Shown: in pieces, positions 44,945 to 56,679 of the stretch
Layout of the letters: each line of letters opens with the position of its first letter
Numbering within the stretch: the first letter of the stretch is position 1
Assembly (NCBI GenBank): GCA_038503035.1
Contig: JAVSML010001074.1
Span: forward strand, 409,020 to 473,019
Source of the DNA: Crocodylus rhombifer
Taxonomy: Eukaryota > Chordata > Crocodylia > Crocodylidae
Direction of reading: 5' to 3'
DNA: 64,000 nucleotides
Notes under the pieces: generated by a model
Database searches by the model: none
Told to the model about the DNA's origin: nothing
What the model saw: the letters and a program-made list of their open reading frames with translations, nothing else
Position numbers and translations under genes: made by a program

Positions 44945-45590
44945 TGACAGCAGGGGTTAAAGAGGCTTTGTGCAGGGGTTGAAGTCCACTGAAATCCAGA
45001 AGAGAGAGAGATGGAGAGAATGAAAGTCCAAATTATAGGAGGTGTGCAGGTAATATCTACCTATCCAGGCTGGAAAGGGGTCCTTGTCCAGTAGATGTTG
45101 TCCAATGGGGGGTTGCCACCAGGGCCTCTGGGTGGATAGGTGGTATGGCATGGTGCTGGTCCCACTGGGTGTTCCACTGGGTTTATTCACTGTCCCTTTT
45201 TATAGGGGCAGACCTTGTGTGACCCTAGTGACAGGAGACATGTCCAGGCAAGGGTCAGCCCCTGGCATACTGAGCATGTGTGTTCCATGCAGGGATGTGC
45301 AGTTTCAGGTGTCTGTAATGGTAAGGGTTGCTGGTTCTGCAGGGTCTTTTGTTTTACAAATGCTGGTCTTGTCTCTGTTCCTGGGTGAGGTCTGTGGCTC
45401 CTGGATGAATCAATGCGAGGTGATGTCCCAGTCCTTACAGGCCATTTAGTAGAGGCCTGCTACCATTGTATTTCAATCATGCCCAATCATTCTCATTTAT
45501 CGGGGAACAGTTTACATGGGAGGGGTACAATGAATCACATTGTTGCAACATGGGATACCCAGGCCGAGTACAGAAGATGGAGACTTGACA
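44945..45590 (-). mobile_element. Probable LTR, no TSD seen
   Basis: On the minus strand it starts TGTCAAGTCTCC and ends CCTGCTGTCA, giving TG…CA termini with a TGACA/TGTCA pair like the 41726 LTR. A TATA-like CTATAAAAAGG (45195-45206 region) and a nearby GAATAAAC (45182-45190) give promoter and poly-A signal candidates, though they lie unusually close. No matching TSD, perhaps lost in the adjoining CA microsatellite on one side. An alternative right end 20 bases further on (45610, second TTGACA) is possible. No coding. Confidence 0.4.
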
Positions 45591-45610
45591 TATAAAATAG
45601 AAACTTGACA

Positions 45611-46369
45611 TGACTTTGGTTCACTTACAAACACAAGCCTAAACCATACAATATCCATATGAAACTATAAAAATCAATACAAAAATGATAATAATTATAC
45701 AATATAAAACAGTGGATATCCAAAACCAAAAACTTGCTACCAAAATAAAAATGTTTAAAGCTTATCCTAAGTTTGAGCTCACTTATACTTATCTATAGGA
45801 AATAGAGAGGGAAAGAAAAAGTCAGAAATGGTTGGGGAAGAGAAGGGAATGCAATAAAAAAAAAAGAAAGAAATGGGGAGGTTTTGTTAAAAAACTGTGA
45901 AATTAGCTCAATTTAATATCTTATATGCAAATTCTTTTTGGACTCATTTTGGATATCTTGAACTTATTTTCTGAATTCTCTTGTATTTCAGTATATATAA
46001 ACCCACTTCTCTCTCACTTATATCCTTCTTTCAAAAGAAAGATGATTTAAGATAGAAGGCAATAATTCATATTTTATTTAAGCTGTCTCTTTCCTCTCAG
46101 ATATTTGAATTATGAGATGCAATTCCATTGTGCATTTAATTCTTTTAAAGGGGGATTTCATATTTTGAAATTATTCTCTATACATCTCCATTTAGTTCCT
46201 CATAATGTCTATGAGAATTATGTTCTGTTTAAATAAGGATTAATAGCTTTATTCGTGCTGCTAAATTCCTGGTGCATGGTGGAGTATTTGTACTTTAGGA
46301 CAGTAAACAGGCCCAAAAAGCCTGTTTTAAAGACCAAGCATCCCCAAGATCCAATCTGTCAGACTAAAC
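45611..46369. other. No gene recognised
   Basis: AT-rich DNA with an A-rich run near 45855. No repeat hallmark supported. Confidence 0.5.
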
Positions 46370-46567
46370 GAGTGATACCCAATGACGGTGCCATCAGCAC
46401 ATGAATCACAAGATAAACTGAGATTTCAAATAGGAATTTATAGTGTAAAAAACCTTTGACCTGTTGTGGTCTTTCTGAGTTCTTTGCAACAGAATTGCTC
46501 TATTATTGTTCCATAGCCACAAAATGAGAAAAAGCTAAGAGCTGACATTTTCCAAGGGTGCCCTGAG
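46370..46567. mobile_element. Older hAT, interrupted
   Basis: GAGTGATACCCAATGACGGT at the start, CACATGAATCACAAGATAAA, and a TTGCTCTATTATTGTTCCATAG block match the hAT at 20338-20629 in order. Its matching right part is cut by the element that begins at 46568; a short remainder (CCCTGAGTCTAGAC) resumes at 47143, but the expected right terminal repeat is not clear. Confidence 0.55.
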
Positions 46568-47141
46568 TAGGGTTGTGCAAAGCTTCGGTTCCTAATTTGA
46601 TTCAATGGAGATTTGGCCTGATTCGGTGGCCGAATCTCCAAATCCGAATCAAATCAGAGGAACCTTTAATCTCTCTGAATCTAAGTGGAACCCTCTGAAC
46701 TGATTCGGAGACATTCAGAAAGATTCAGCAATTTGGAGATAGAAACGGATATAAATGTTTTTTCTATGTACCTCTAGGTAGCAGGCAGCTCACAAATGCT
46801 GTGATGCTGGGGTGAATTGAGTGTCCCACAGGAGTGTGAGGGAACCCCCCCCATGTGCTCAGCAGCAGACCTGGAAGTGGACCAGAAACACTTCCAGTCC
46901 ACTGGACAGTGTGCGAGGGCCCTCCACGTGCTCCCTGGTGGACCTGGACCTGGACTGGAAGTACTTCTGGTACATTTAAAGTCGTGTCTATTTCCAAATC
47001 GCTGATTCTTCGAATCACAATTGAATCTTCAGATTCAGATTTGGCCTAATTTAATCAGGGACAATGATCCAAATAACTGAATTGATTTGGGCCGATTCAG
47101 GCCAAATCCCAATTGAATAGGGGCCGCTTTGCACACCCCTA
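46568..47141. mobile_element. hAT-like element, TAGGG…CCCTA ends
   Basis: Terminal inverted repeats TAGGGTTGTGCAAAGC and TAGGGGTGTGCAAAGC (reversed right end) agree at 15 of 16 bases. The 8-bp TSDs GCCCTGAG (46560-46567) and ACCCTGAG (47142-47149) agree at 7 of 8. Both ends continue with GATTCGG/CCGAATC-rich blocks; the middle is GC-rich without an ORF of note. It sits inside an older hAT and shares its left end with the palindromic element at 1102-1802. Confidence 0.85.
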
Positions 47142-47156
47142 ACCCTGAGTCTAGAC

Positions 47157-47606
47157 CAGTGGTCCTCAACTATTTTCAACTTTCATGTTAATAATAGCCA
47201 GAAGCAGAACTCCTTTAAATATGGGGTTTTTGAAACTAGCTATTTAACATTTATAGCACAGAGTAGTAGATTGTGGGTATAAAATAAAATCCAGGTTTTT
47301 GGACCCCAAAATAAATCTGGGTCTTCTGTACTATATGGGGGTAGGAGTTTCTCTGTTGAAATTTCAAAAATACATTCTGCTATCTAGCACTATATTTCAC
47401 GAAGGATAAAAGGAGACCTAGTAAAGTATATTTTATTCCCTCTAATCTAAACATGTTTTATGCTCATACTGGCAATTTCTGATAGAAATGCATTTCCTTA
47501 ATGAAGGGAATCTGCCCCTTTTCCATCTCACTGGGCAAGAGAAATTCAGTGCCTTATTACTTATGCAAGCAGAGATATATTTTTTCTATCATATATAGAA
47601 AAAATA
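47157..47606. other. Possible hAT left end, then AT-rich DNA
   Basis: CAGTGGTCCTCAACTATTTTC at 47157 resembles a hAT terminal repeat, but no matching right end was found before the LTR at 47607. Remainder AT-rich and unassigned. Confidence 0.3.
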
Positions 47607-49076
47607 TAGGCACTAGGGTGCCTGCTACTGACATTAGGAATAAGGGCTGCTGAAGCTCCCTGAGACAGCACAGGTGTTGGTTGCCAGAGCAGCCAGGCTG
47701 GTCACATGACCAGAAGGGGGCAGGGCCAGGCCTTTATAAACAGCCCAGGCCAAAGCCTAGTGGCAGTTCTCCTCTGGCAGCCTAAGCTCTGCTGCAGGGC
47801 AGAGCAGCGTGATTGCTTGCGTGATGGCATGAGGAGTGAGAGTCTTGCTGCAGAGCAGAACAAAGCAGAGATGAGCAGAGCAGCCTGACAGCCTGAGCAT
47901 CGGCATCATGGTACAGGGTGGAGAGGACCCTGACAGGGAGGTTTTGAAGGAGAGCCAAGGTCACAAGGAATTTACGTTATAGCTGGTAGGCTGATTTTGT
48001 GTTACAGCCGGTAGGCTCATGGCTTTATGTTCATTGTTGTAGTGATTGTGTAATACCGGAGGACCGGAAGAGGCTGTAGGGGACAGAGGAGGCCTCATTA
48101 GGAGCTCCCCAGTGGAGTGGGGGGGTGGTCCTGGGTGCCCTGGGAGAGCACAGTGATTGGTGCCGGAGCTGGCACTGCGGGTGAGCGCCGGAGAGAGGCG
48201 TGATGTTGTGGGGTGTCATGACCCCGGCCCCGTGGGGGGGTGGTATTCTGCCCAGTGCAGCGTAGGCCCCAGAGAGGGCGAGGGGCGTGAGAAGAGGAAG
48301 CCCCAGGGAGGGCAGATTAGAATAGGAGGCTCCAGGGTAAGTGATTGGCCTCCTACCTGCACAGAGTCCCAGAGAAGGGCGAGCGCGCGGTAAAAGTCCC
48401 GGAGAAGGGCAGGCACACCAGAACAAGCCTGGAGAGGGGCGGACATGCGGATAGGGACCCGACGGAGACGAGGCGTGTACAGAATAGAAGCCTGACGAGG
48501 CTGAGTGTGCGATTAGAAGCCGGAGAGGGCTGAGCGCGTGGGTAGGAAGCCCGGAGAGGGCACGTACATATTGACAGGTTGAGAGGCCTGACGGAGAGGG
48601 CGCATACATATTGACGTGCTGAGGGGCCCCGGGAGAGGGGCGCTTATAGTGGAAAGACCCCGGAAAGGGCGTTTATAGGAGAGAAGCCCGGAAAAGGGCG
48701 AGAGGGTGAACAGAAGCCCAGGAGGGGCGAGTATATTGGGCGCGCATAGTAAGAGACCCCAGAGGGGGGGGGTGCGCGTATTGAGAGACCCCAGGTAGGG
48801 GCGAGTATACAGACATAAGAACGTCCGGAATACCGGCGAGGCTTGGGCGAGGTATTGGGGAGGAAGGAGCCACGCGACGCCCTAGTGTGGGTGCACCAAG
48901 AGATAGCCATAGAGGGCAAGAGCACCGGGTCCGAGAAGCCCAGGAAGGGCAGCCTCCCATTGATATTATATAAACAGCAAAGATGTGGCAGGTGAGACGA
49001 GGGTGCTCGAAGGGCAACTTGACACGGTAGGGGTGCAGGAGAGATCACAGCCACTCCTGGGCCCCGCCCCGTGACA
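47607..49076 (+). mobile_element. LTR with large tandem repeat (copy 2)
   Basis: Second copy of the family at 21754-23679, opposite orientation, about 1.47 kb. Shared ordered blocks: GGCACTAGGGTGCC at the start, GGTTGCC and GGGGGCAGGGCCAGGCC, a TATA-like CTTTATAAACAGCC (47732 region), GCAGTTCTCCTCTGGCAG, a GAAGCCC array, and AAGATGTGGCAGGTGAG near the end. It ends CGTGACA. The flanking 5-mers AAATA (47602-47606 and 49077-49081) are identical and read as a TSD, though an A/T-rich 5-mer could match by chance and the start reads TA rather than TG. No gag or pol. Open frames in it are by-products. Confidence 0.65.
48263..48810 (+). repeat. Tandem array of ~28-41-bp units in LTR copy 2
   Basis: About 17 diverged units, each with (G)AAGCCC(C)GGAGAGGGC followed by a variable GAGCG(C/T)(A/G)TAT-rich spacer, e.g. 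GAAGCCCGGAGAGGGC at about 48548. Units differ from each other at many positions, unlike the near-identical units of copy 1, so the two arrays expanded separately or at different times. Rich in CpG. Confidence 0.8.
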
Positions 49077-49081
49077 AAATA

Positions 49082-51189
49082 GAACAAATCGGTAGTAAAT
49101 CAACAAACCTGCTTTCAAATATCCCATAGGGGGATACCTCACTCATCTACAACCAAGAGAAAAGTACAAATAAGACATTGAAAAACGCCTTGTAGTCTTG
49201 AACAGCACTCGTTTCTTTGCAGAAGCACATAAAGTATCAGATTAGTGAACTCCAAGAGAATGCACTGAAATTCATTCCAAGTTAGTGCAATAAAAGTTCA
49301 CAGGAAAACTGGAAGAAATAGATGGGTTGCTCCATCTGAATTACTATCAGGCTGTTAGGAATTTGCAGCAGTTGTTATGGAGCATTAACACATTGCCACC
49401 TATATAAGAGACGGAAAGTAAAATAACTCTCTTAGAAAGACTTTAACGTGACTCAGGCCTGGCTCAGTGCTAAGTGAAGCATTTATTTGGTGAGCTTAGT
49501 CAAGAAAGCCAGTTAGCCAAAAGGAATACAAGTGAATGGTAATATACTAAGAATTAAAATATAAGCAGGCTGTATTGATTTGTCAACATATCTGTTGCCA
49601 CATTAACCATAGCTGTACAGTTACTGCAAATTAGAGAAAAGCAGACTTAGACTTTATTTATTTACCTTATGCAGTTTTGGTGTATTGTTTTAGCCATCTT
49701 AGGGTGATGTCACCACTAGTGTGAAGAGCTTGAAGGCCACTAGGTAGCATACTAAATGGACACAAGTCAACAATGTGGGACACGATGTGAATTTGTCCTC
49801 AAGGCATTTGTTTTCATTGCAATGGACACATTGGTATAGACTTAAGGCATGAGTTTTGAGGCACAGACTTAGACTTATGGGGCTAAATTCTGCTATGATT
49901 ACACTGAAAAAAATCTAACATCAACATTTAACTTATGGGAGACTACCACCCAGGACTATCCCAAATGGAGGAAGAGTCTGCTGCAAGGATCTCAGTACTT
50001 TGAAAACTTATGACAACAACAGGATATGGAAAAGTGGGAGCAGCAGAAACAGTGCATTGTAGACTGAATCAAGAGCCCAGAGCCACCCACCCCACATAGA
50101 AACATGTGTCCAAGTTGCAACAGAGTCCATCAATCCTGGATTGGCCTTATCAGCCATCTTCAGACTCACAGATAAGGCAGTCATGGAAGACAATCATCCT
50201 TGACTGTGAGGATTTGACTATGATTATTTATATTAGCTGTACCACATATTTATTATGTTTTTCTGGTGTGTGCATAACTATGACTGGAGCTCCTGTCTAA
50301 ATGCACTCTCTTTCCTACATTTTGCATCTAAAATACATGTGACAAAATGATAAGTCCCCAGGAAAATCTAAATTGATCATGAGAATTCATTTTTACTACA
50401 GTAATTCAACATGAGGATTATTTAGCTGTTCATAACATATGCAAAGTGGCAATCATTATATTAAATTAATCATTTATGATTTAATCGCTTTAAATGTTTT
50501 TAGTAACCCACAAGGGTGCTAACACATGAAAACAGAACTAAAAAAAATGTGAACAAAGATTTTATTGGTTGCAATATAGAATATATGAGTGAGTATAATT
50601 TCAACATCTTGAAATTCTTTCTTATTGTAAAATAAGGTGAACAGACTGGAATAGGAAGAGCTCGGTAGAACAAATCTCTTCTGCTGCAGTGAAAAAGACT
50701 TATTTTTTCCTCCAAAATGCCTAGACAAGCTTACCTTAAGAACATTCTCCAAGGGCACAAGCAATTCTTAATTGGGAAGTAGTCCAGTGGACTGTTCTGA
50801 TTATTACTTCATGAGAGTAAGGGAGGAGGACCCTGGCTTTTAAGAAAGGAGATCATGTAGCAGAAATAAGAATCAGGCCCTTGAGCATTTTGGCTCATTA
50901 GGTGTCTGTAGGTATCCTGACCTGTGGGCTAAGCTGCAGAAGCAGTGCTTTTATCAGCTGTGCAGTGCAATTAAAAACCAGAGGGCACGTTCTGAGCACA
51001 GTACACTTGGACCATTTGCTATAATTCCGTCGCATACAGACAAACTGTTGCTTTAAAGTGACTTGTTTTTGTGAATTATGAAGAGCTTATATGTTTTACC
51101 TGCTGTTCTGTTAGAAGGTAGCTTTATTTTCTGGGATGGTAATAATCAGCAATAATCCAGTGAATTTAAGGGTGCAGACAGAAGTACAG
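49082..51189. other. Unique AT-rich DNA, no gene recognised
   Basis: About 2.1 kb without gene or transposon hallmark. Confidence 0.5.
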
Positions 51190-51570
51190 CTCCCTGCTGT
51201 AACTCATGGTGCTTTGCAAGAAGCTCCATGAGTTACAGCAACCCCCTGGATCCAACAGACATTCACTTTTGGATCCAGAGGGTTGTGTGGGGGGGGGTCC
51301 ACCTGCAATTTGGAGTAGCTGCAAGTCTGCTTCCACTTAGCCTCCTCGCCCACTCCCAGCCCTACCTTCAGAATGGGAGGGAAGAAGGAACAGAGGGAGT
51401 GCCAATCTGGGAGGTTTTTCAACTGGCACTGGGGGGGTCAGGTGGATTGGAGCTCTCCCCCCCCAGAGGGCTCCATGCGCCTCCCTTCCGCACTAGCTAA
51501 AAAAACCCCAGATGGGGTCCCTCTGCTCCCTTTCCCCCTCCCATTCTGAAGGTAAGGCTGGGAGCACAGT
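51190..51570. mobile_element. Foldback element with stacked hairpins
   Basis: Three nested or adjacent inverted pairs: GCTGTAACTCATGG (51196-51209) with CCATGAGTTACAGC (51226-51239), 14 bases perfect; CTGGATCCAA with TTGGATCCAG (about 51244-51278), 10 bases perfect; and about 49-base arms at 51351-51399 and 51518-51566 (CTCCCAGCC-TACCTTCAGAATGGGAGG core), nearly perfect. No ORF beyond chance, no TSD found. Confidence 0.55.
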
Positions 51571-51875
51571 CAGGTGGTGTTAACCAAGCCCTGCTCCTAC
51601 ACATACAGACACAAGTTAATAAACACAATCTGCTTTGGAGAACCTTCATATGAACCTTCATGAAATGAGGGTTCAGATTGTCATGGGATCAGGCCCTTTT
51701 GAAGTGGTCTTCAGGCATGCTCTTCTGTTAGGGCCTGGCTTTAGAACACATTCAAGGGGTCAATTGTGTGACAAAAAAACTTCTGCCTAGGCCTTAAGAC
51801 TTCATAGGGTTAGGTTGCTTACTTCCCCCATTAGCCTCCCTACCACAAAGATGAGTGTTTGTGAATTAGCTAAAG

Positions 51876-52150
51876 CAAGGGTGTCAAACTCACCTTCCCT
51901 CATGGGTTGGACCAGGACATGCCAGCAGTGGGGCAAGCAGTGGTGGCGGTAGGGGTTAATAAAGTCATTGCTTGCTCCCAACTGCTGGAATGCATCCCCA
52001 AGGGGGATCCGTACCCAGGACTTCAGCAGCAGGCTTTGCCCCTGCTCACACTGTGCCCAAATTTCCAGCCCCTCCCAGAGCCCCATGAGTCACACAACAC
52101 AGCTGTGTGGGCTAAATCAAGCTCATGGGCTCTACCTTTGATGTCCCCTG
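51876..52150. mobile_element. hAT-type non-autonomous element
   Basis: Ends CAAGGGTGTCAAACTCA and, reversed, CAGGGGACATCAAAGGTA fit the CAGGGGTGTCAAACTC hAT terminal type. Flanking 8-mers AGCTAAAG and GGCTAAAA agree at 6 of 8. No transposase. Confidence 0.75.
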
Positions 52151-52363
52151 GGCTAAAATATATAGAGCCAAAGCAAGCAGCCAAGTGGCACATCTTTAAT
52201 TTGCTAGTCCACTGTGAAACAGTGGGCTGCAAACCACCCAGAATTGAATGATCCAGGTTCTATTGTGCTTTCAGCCCACATACTCATTTCTACATGCCCA
52301 TTTTTAGCTTTATACTCTCTAAATGATTAACACAGCCAAACGCTGCTTCTCTTTAACCTTTTT

Positions 52364-53660
52364 GGGTTGAATCTACAAAAGGGCTTAGGCAACTAAGTAC
52401 CAGCTAAGTGCCCCTTGATAAGACCAAGATTTTTAGATCTTCAAACACCCCCGGCCCAGCCCAGCCCTCCCTCTTCACCAGGAGCATAACAATGGAGGTG
52501 CCTAGTCATCTAATTTTGAACACAGCTCTCCAGGCACCTAAGGATCTGCTTTCAGGACCAGGCCAGAACTGCCCAAGACCTGGCAAGACTAAACAACTGG
52601 GTACCAAGCTCATACTTCAGTCACACTGGATGCCACAGCTATGCACTCCTCTGCCTATCTCATCTGTAGGACCTAATCAGACAGGTGTTCTCAGAGTACA
52701 CCTACTAGAATGATTTCTTCACAAAACACTGCTGGAGGAAGCAGCAGCAGCAGTAGCACCCTTTAAACAACAGCACAGTGGTTAGAGAATGGGGGAGCTC
52801 CAGATTTGATTCAGTAAGGACAAAGTGAGCAAATGAGCAAGACTTTACAGCCTACTGCTTGCAACACTCACCTGAAAATGAGGAGGGCCACAATCTAGTC
52901 CCTGCTCCAGTGGATATCAATTACCGAAAGCCTAAACATTCCTTGAAGCAGGGACAGGAACCCAGGTCTCGCTACAGGCTATGGAATCGTGCACCCTTTC
53001 CTTTGTCCAGTGAATGTCTGAGCACCCTGCACAAGGTGGAACTGCTTCAGGAGGAATGACTGGGAGCCACGCCATCAAGTAACCTATGGTCTGGTAGCCA
53101 CAGCAGTCACAAGGAAAGGCAGGAGGGAGAGGCTCAGGTCCCCTTCAGCAGAGAAGGGTCTCTCACATGCTAGTGCAGTGCTCTAACAACTATTGGATAA
53201 AGGCGGGAGGGCAGTGGTAATGTGTTATTTATTAATCGCAATCAAGGAGTCTGACAAGAGGTCTGCTTCACTCAGGGCCTGCATTCTACACAAGCAGCAA
53301 TACATAAAATGAGCCTCCGCACAGCACAAGGAGTTCCAAGTGGCCCATGCTAGAGCCTCTTAAAAGTGCAGTTCCTCCCAGAAACCATCTCTTCCTCCTC
53401 TTCCTGCCATATTCTGTGATAAAGGGCCAGTTGTAGGTGCCCACTTCCAGGAGCTGTTCATGGTTTTCAATCCCAGTTAAAGACAGACATCTTCCTGCAA
53501 CCCAGAGTAAGACCCTTAAATCCTACAGGAGGCTAAGGTTTTAAGACACATCACTGGCATTATTTAGAGATTAGCTTTGGCGACTACACGTGTAGTGTGC
53601 TGATATTTGTGGGTCCCATTGTTAAGTGCCTAGCTTTTGGCATATATTGTAGACTCATCC
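52364..53660. mobile_element. Long TIR DNA element, ~1.3 kb
   Basis: Left end GGGTTGAATCTACAAAAGGG followed by CTTAGGCAACTAAGTACC; reversed right end GGATGAGTCTACAA, then a few extra bases and AAAGCTAGGCACTTAAC. The two ends are inverted copies with small gaps. Short (AGGCACCTAAG)-type inverted phrases recur inside. A tRNA-like CAGTGGTTAGAG block at about 52780 suggests that a SINE-like piece lies within. No transposase frame. TSD not identified. Confidence 0.45.
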
Positions 53661-54414
53661 AACGTATCTAGTTCAGGGCTGTAAATTCCTCTAGGCAGCT
53701 AAATGATTAAAACGTAGATGTTGCAATACTCAAGTTCTTCTTTACATCTAACCCAATGACATTTCATGATTATACTACTATTAAGCCCAAATCTGTGCAC
53801 GGTACAAAGTGATATGCAGAAGCAAAGAGTGCAATTCACTATGTAAAGTATAAATAACTTAGGAGCATATGTGGTCATGGTATAATATAATATGGATTAA
53901 AACACTTCTTCATACATCCTTGATCGTCAGAACTTAGCTTCCATTCATGCATGAACAACCCTGCTTAAAAAGCTTTTCTCAACCTGAGGTTAAGCAGGCT
54001 TTGTACACACGTGACTTCTACATTCTGTTGTAAAGTGTTGCTTATACGGTGTTCATCACCACAGTATCTGAGCACCATCCAGTCACTAAGTCATGTAAGT
54101 GATGTGGCAGGTCTGTCATGGTTGGTTCATTCTTTTGTCCTCTCCCAGGGGGCAAAGTGTGTTCAGTGAAGTGTTTTGTTTTGGTAGACAGTTTTTTTGT
54201 TTTGTTTTGTTTTAAATATACCATCTAATACTGTGGCACCCTTGAAAAATCAGTCTCCAGTAAAAACAACCTTAACCTTTATTTAGAAAGTTCTGTTGAA
54301 CCAGGAGATCAGTGCTGTCAGCCATGGTTGTCGCACACAACTGACAGCGGGTTGAGATTTCACTGACAACTGAATGGCACGTGTCTTAAAGTAGCCTCTA
54401 ATTTGAAACCCCTT
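53661..54414. other. No gene recognised
   Basis: AT-rich DNA with a TTTTG run at about 54187-54213. No other feature supported. Confidence 0.5.
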
Positions 54415-54615
54415 GGGGATGTCTACACGAGACTGTAATAGCGCAGTAGACTAATTATACTGCACATTAGTGCATCACAGTGAAAGCTATGCTAATGCAC
54501 TAATGTGCAATAGAATTAGTCTACTGCACATTAGCATCTCATGTAAAAGACATGTGCCAGCACTACTGCACAGTAGTGCCGATCACAGCACATTTAGTAC
54601 CTGTTATTACCAGGA
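54415..54615 (+). mobile_element. MITE fragment with GGGGATGTCTACACG end
   Basis: Left end GGGGATGTCTACACGAGAC and internal mirrored phrases (GCAGTAGACTAATTATACTG against TAGAATTAGTCTACTGC; ACTAATGTGCA against TGCACATTAGT) resemble the MITE at 29850-30133. No right terminal repeat found, so it is probably truncated or merged with the next block. Confidence 0.5.
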
Positions 54616-54899
54616 GGCCAGGCTGCCTGTTCTGTGCATGCTGAGTGCATCAAATACATATACCATCTGCCTGCACTGCAAGTGGGAAACGTGCGTGACT
54701 GGGAGGAGAGTGGGTGCTGCACATGCAGTGGAAGGGAGCTGGGCTATCCATGCAACATGAACAGCCTGGAGGATGGGAGTTTGCTGCCTACGAGGCCAGG
54801 AGATGTGGAGAGCCAGGCTGCCTGCAGGGCACATATAGGTGATGGGGTGGGGGAACAGTGGGAGGGGAGTTAGGCTGTTTATGCTGTGTATGGAGTGGG

Positions 54900-55026
54900 G
54901 GAGAGTTGGGGAGGGGGCACCCATGCAGTTAGTGGCCCATGGAACTGTGGCCTGTACCTCATATGGCCCATGGGACTGCAGCTGGCACTGTATGTAGCCC
55001 CTGGTGGCTCAAAAATTGGATAGCCC
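54900..55026. mobile_element. Possible hAT 3' end
   Basis: Three repeats of a phrase GGCCCATGG(G/A)ACTG and an ending AAAATTGGATAGCCCTA, reminiscent of MER-type hAT ends (reversed TAGGGCTATCC). No partner end was identified. Confidence 0.3.
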
Positions 55027-55149
55027 TATACTAGGCTTTAATAATTAGGGAGGATATTAAAAGCATATAACAAGGGTGAACACTTTTAAGTCAACAGACA
55101 AAGGTTAAATGCACTGGGGAGCCCTAAAAGAGATGCCTGAGGAGATCTT

Positions 55150-56560
55150 TGGCCTTCTGAAATAAATTTTTAATAAACCTTGGAATGCTGGGAAACGTCA
55201 GACAACTAGAAGAGTCGTTGTGCTGTGCAAATATTCAAAAAAGGCCAAGCAGATTGAGCTAGATAATTATAGGCTGATTAACCTGACATCAGTCATGAGC
55301 AAAATAATGATATGTGATCCAATTTATAAAGAATAAGTGGATGGAAATAATGCCTATCAATGTAGTTTTATAGAAAACAGGTTTGGCAAACACACCTGAT
55401 TTTATTTTTTGATGAGATTCAAAGATTGGTTGGGAAAAACAGCTTTGCAGAGGGAATATATTTGGAATTTTTAAAGGCATTTAACTTAGTATCACATGAC
55501 AGTGATAAGAAAAACTGTATTTTACAAGACCACTGAAACACATGTTCAGTGGATTAAAATCTGGCTAATGGAAAGATCTCAACATTCAGTTGTCCAGGGG
55601 GAATCACCGCTATTGGGGTTTTTTTCAGTGGTGTTCTGCAGGGACTGGTACCAGATCACTCTATCCAACATCTTCATTAAGGATCAGGAAGTAAATAAAA
55701 AGTAATGGCTGAGATAATGTGCTGATGATGCAAAAACTGGCTGAGCAGTGAATAATGCTGTGGATAGGACACTCATGCAGATCATTATGGTAAACTGGGA
55801 CCATATTAGGCAAAATGTATTTGAATGTAGCGTAATGCAAAAGTTGCACATCTAGGAAATAGAGTGCATGCCATATCTAAGAAATGGGAAACTGAACCAC
55901 AGAAAACAGTGACTATGACAGGGTTATAGCAGGCAAACTATAAACTCTCAGTGTGATGATGTAGCACAAAGGGCTAAATGTGTTGGATGTACAAACAGTC
56001 AAGCAATGAATAGTAGTAAGGAAGTGATTTTACCCCTCTGTATGGTATTGCTAGAATGATACATGGATACTGTGTACAGTTCTGGTGTCCATTTTTTAAT
56101 AGTGTCCTCTTTTGTGCAGGAAAGGGCACAAACTCTCTGGAGGGATGGAGAAAATGCAATATACAAAGAAACTCCAAGATCTTGATCTGTTTAGCTAATC
56201 AACAAGGAGATTGAGAGGTGGACAAGCACCTTCACATGGAGAAAATACCAGGCATTGCAGGCTTTTTAAATTTAGGTTAAAACAGGAATAACAAGAACCA
56301 GTGGCTGAAGGGTGAAGCCAGACATATTAAAATTCAAAATAGGAGCTAATTTTTAAGAGGAGATGATTAACAGGGAATGGTGGATTCGCTTTCTGCAAGT
56401 CTTCTGAAAGCCTTCTGATGGAGACGGGATGACTTTCTGAAAAGTAAGTGGTAACTGAGCACACATTACTGGGCTTAGCGTGGGGTAGGGGTAGCTGGGT
56501 GAAATGTAATGGTGTGTGATACGGATCAATCTGACAGCCCCTTTTGGCCTTAAAATGGAT
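55150..56560 (+). mobile_element. Ancient CR1/L3-like LINE remnant
   Basis: Plus strand, heavily decayed. Order of motifs: FKKAKQIELDNYRLINLTSV (NYRP-SLTSV block, near 55230-55300), a FLKAFNLVSHD-type motif A (near 55465-55500), VLQGLVPDH and NIFIKDQE (motif B region, 55630-55690), a decayed ADDAKTG motif C near 55720, then KLRILIC-type C-terminal text and a 3' end TTTTGGCCTTAAAATGG near 56545. Many stops and indels. The length is well above most CR1 pieces here, pointing to an old, less truncated copy. Confidence 0.65.
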
Positions 56561-56679
56561 GTACCTATGAATGTGCCTGCCCTAGGGCAGGCTGATGATG
56601 CCATGATACTCCACATGCTGACAAGTGGAAGGCCAGACTTGATTTCTGATTCCTGTTCCTTGCTATCTAAGTTGCAGTA

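Noticed and set aside
48031..49087. 192- and 147-codon minus-strand frames
   Set aside because: Antisense readings of the GC-rich tandem array in LTR copy 2; their repeated Pro/Ser phrases simply reflect the array.
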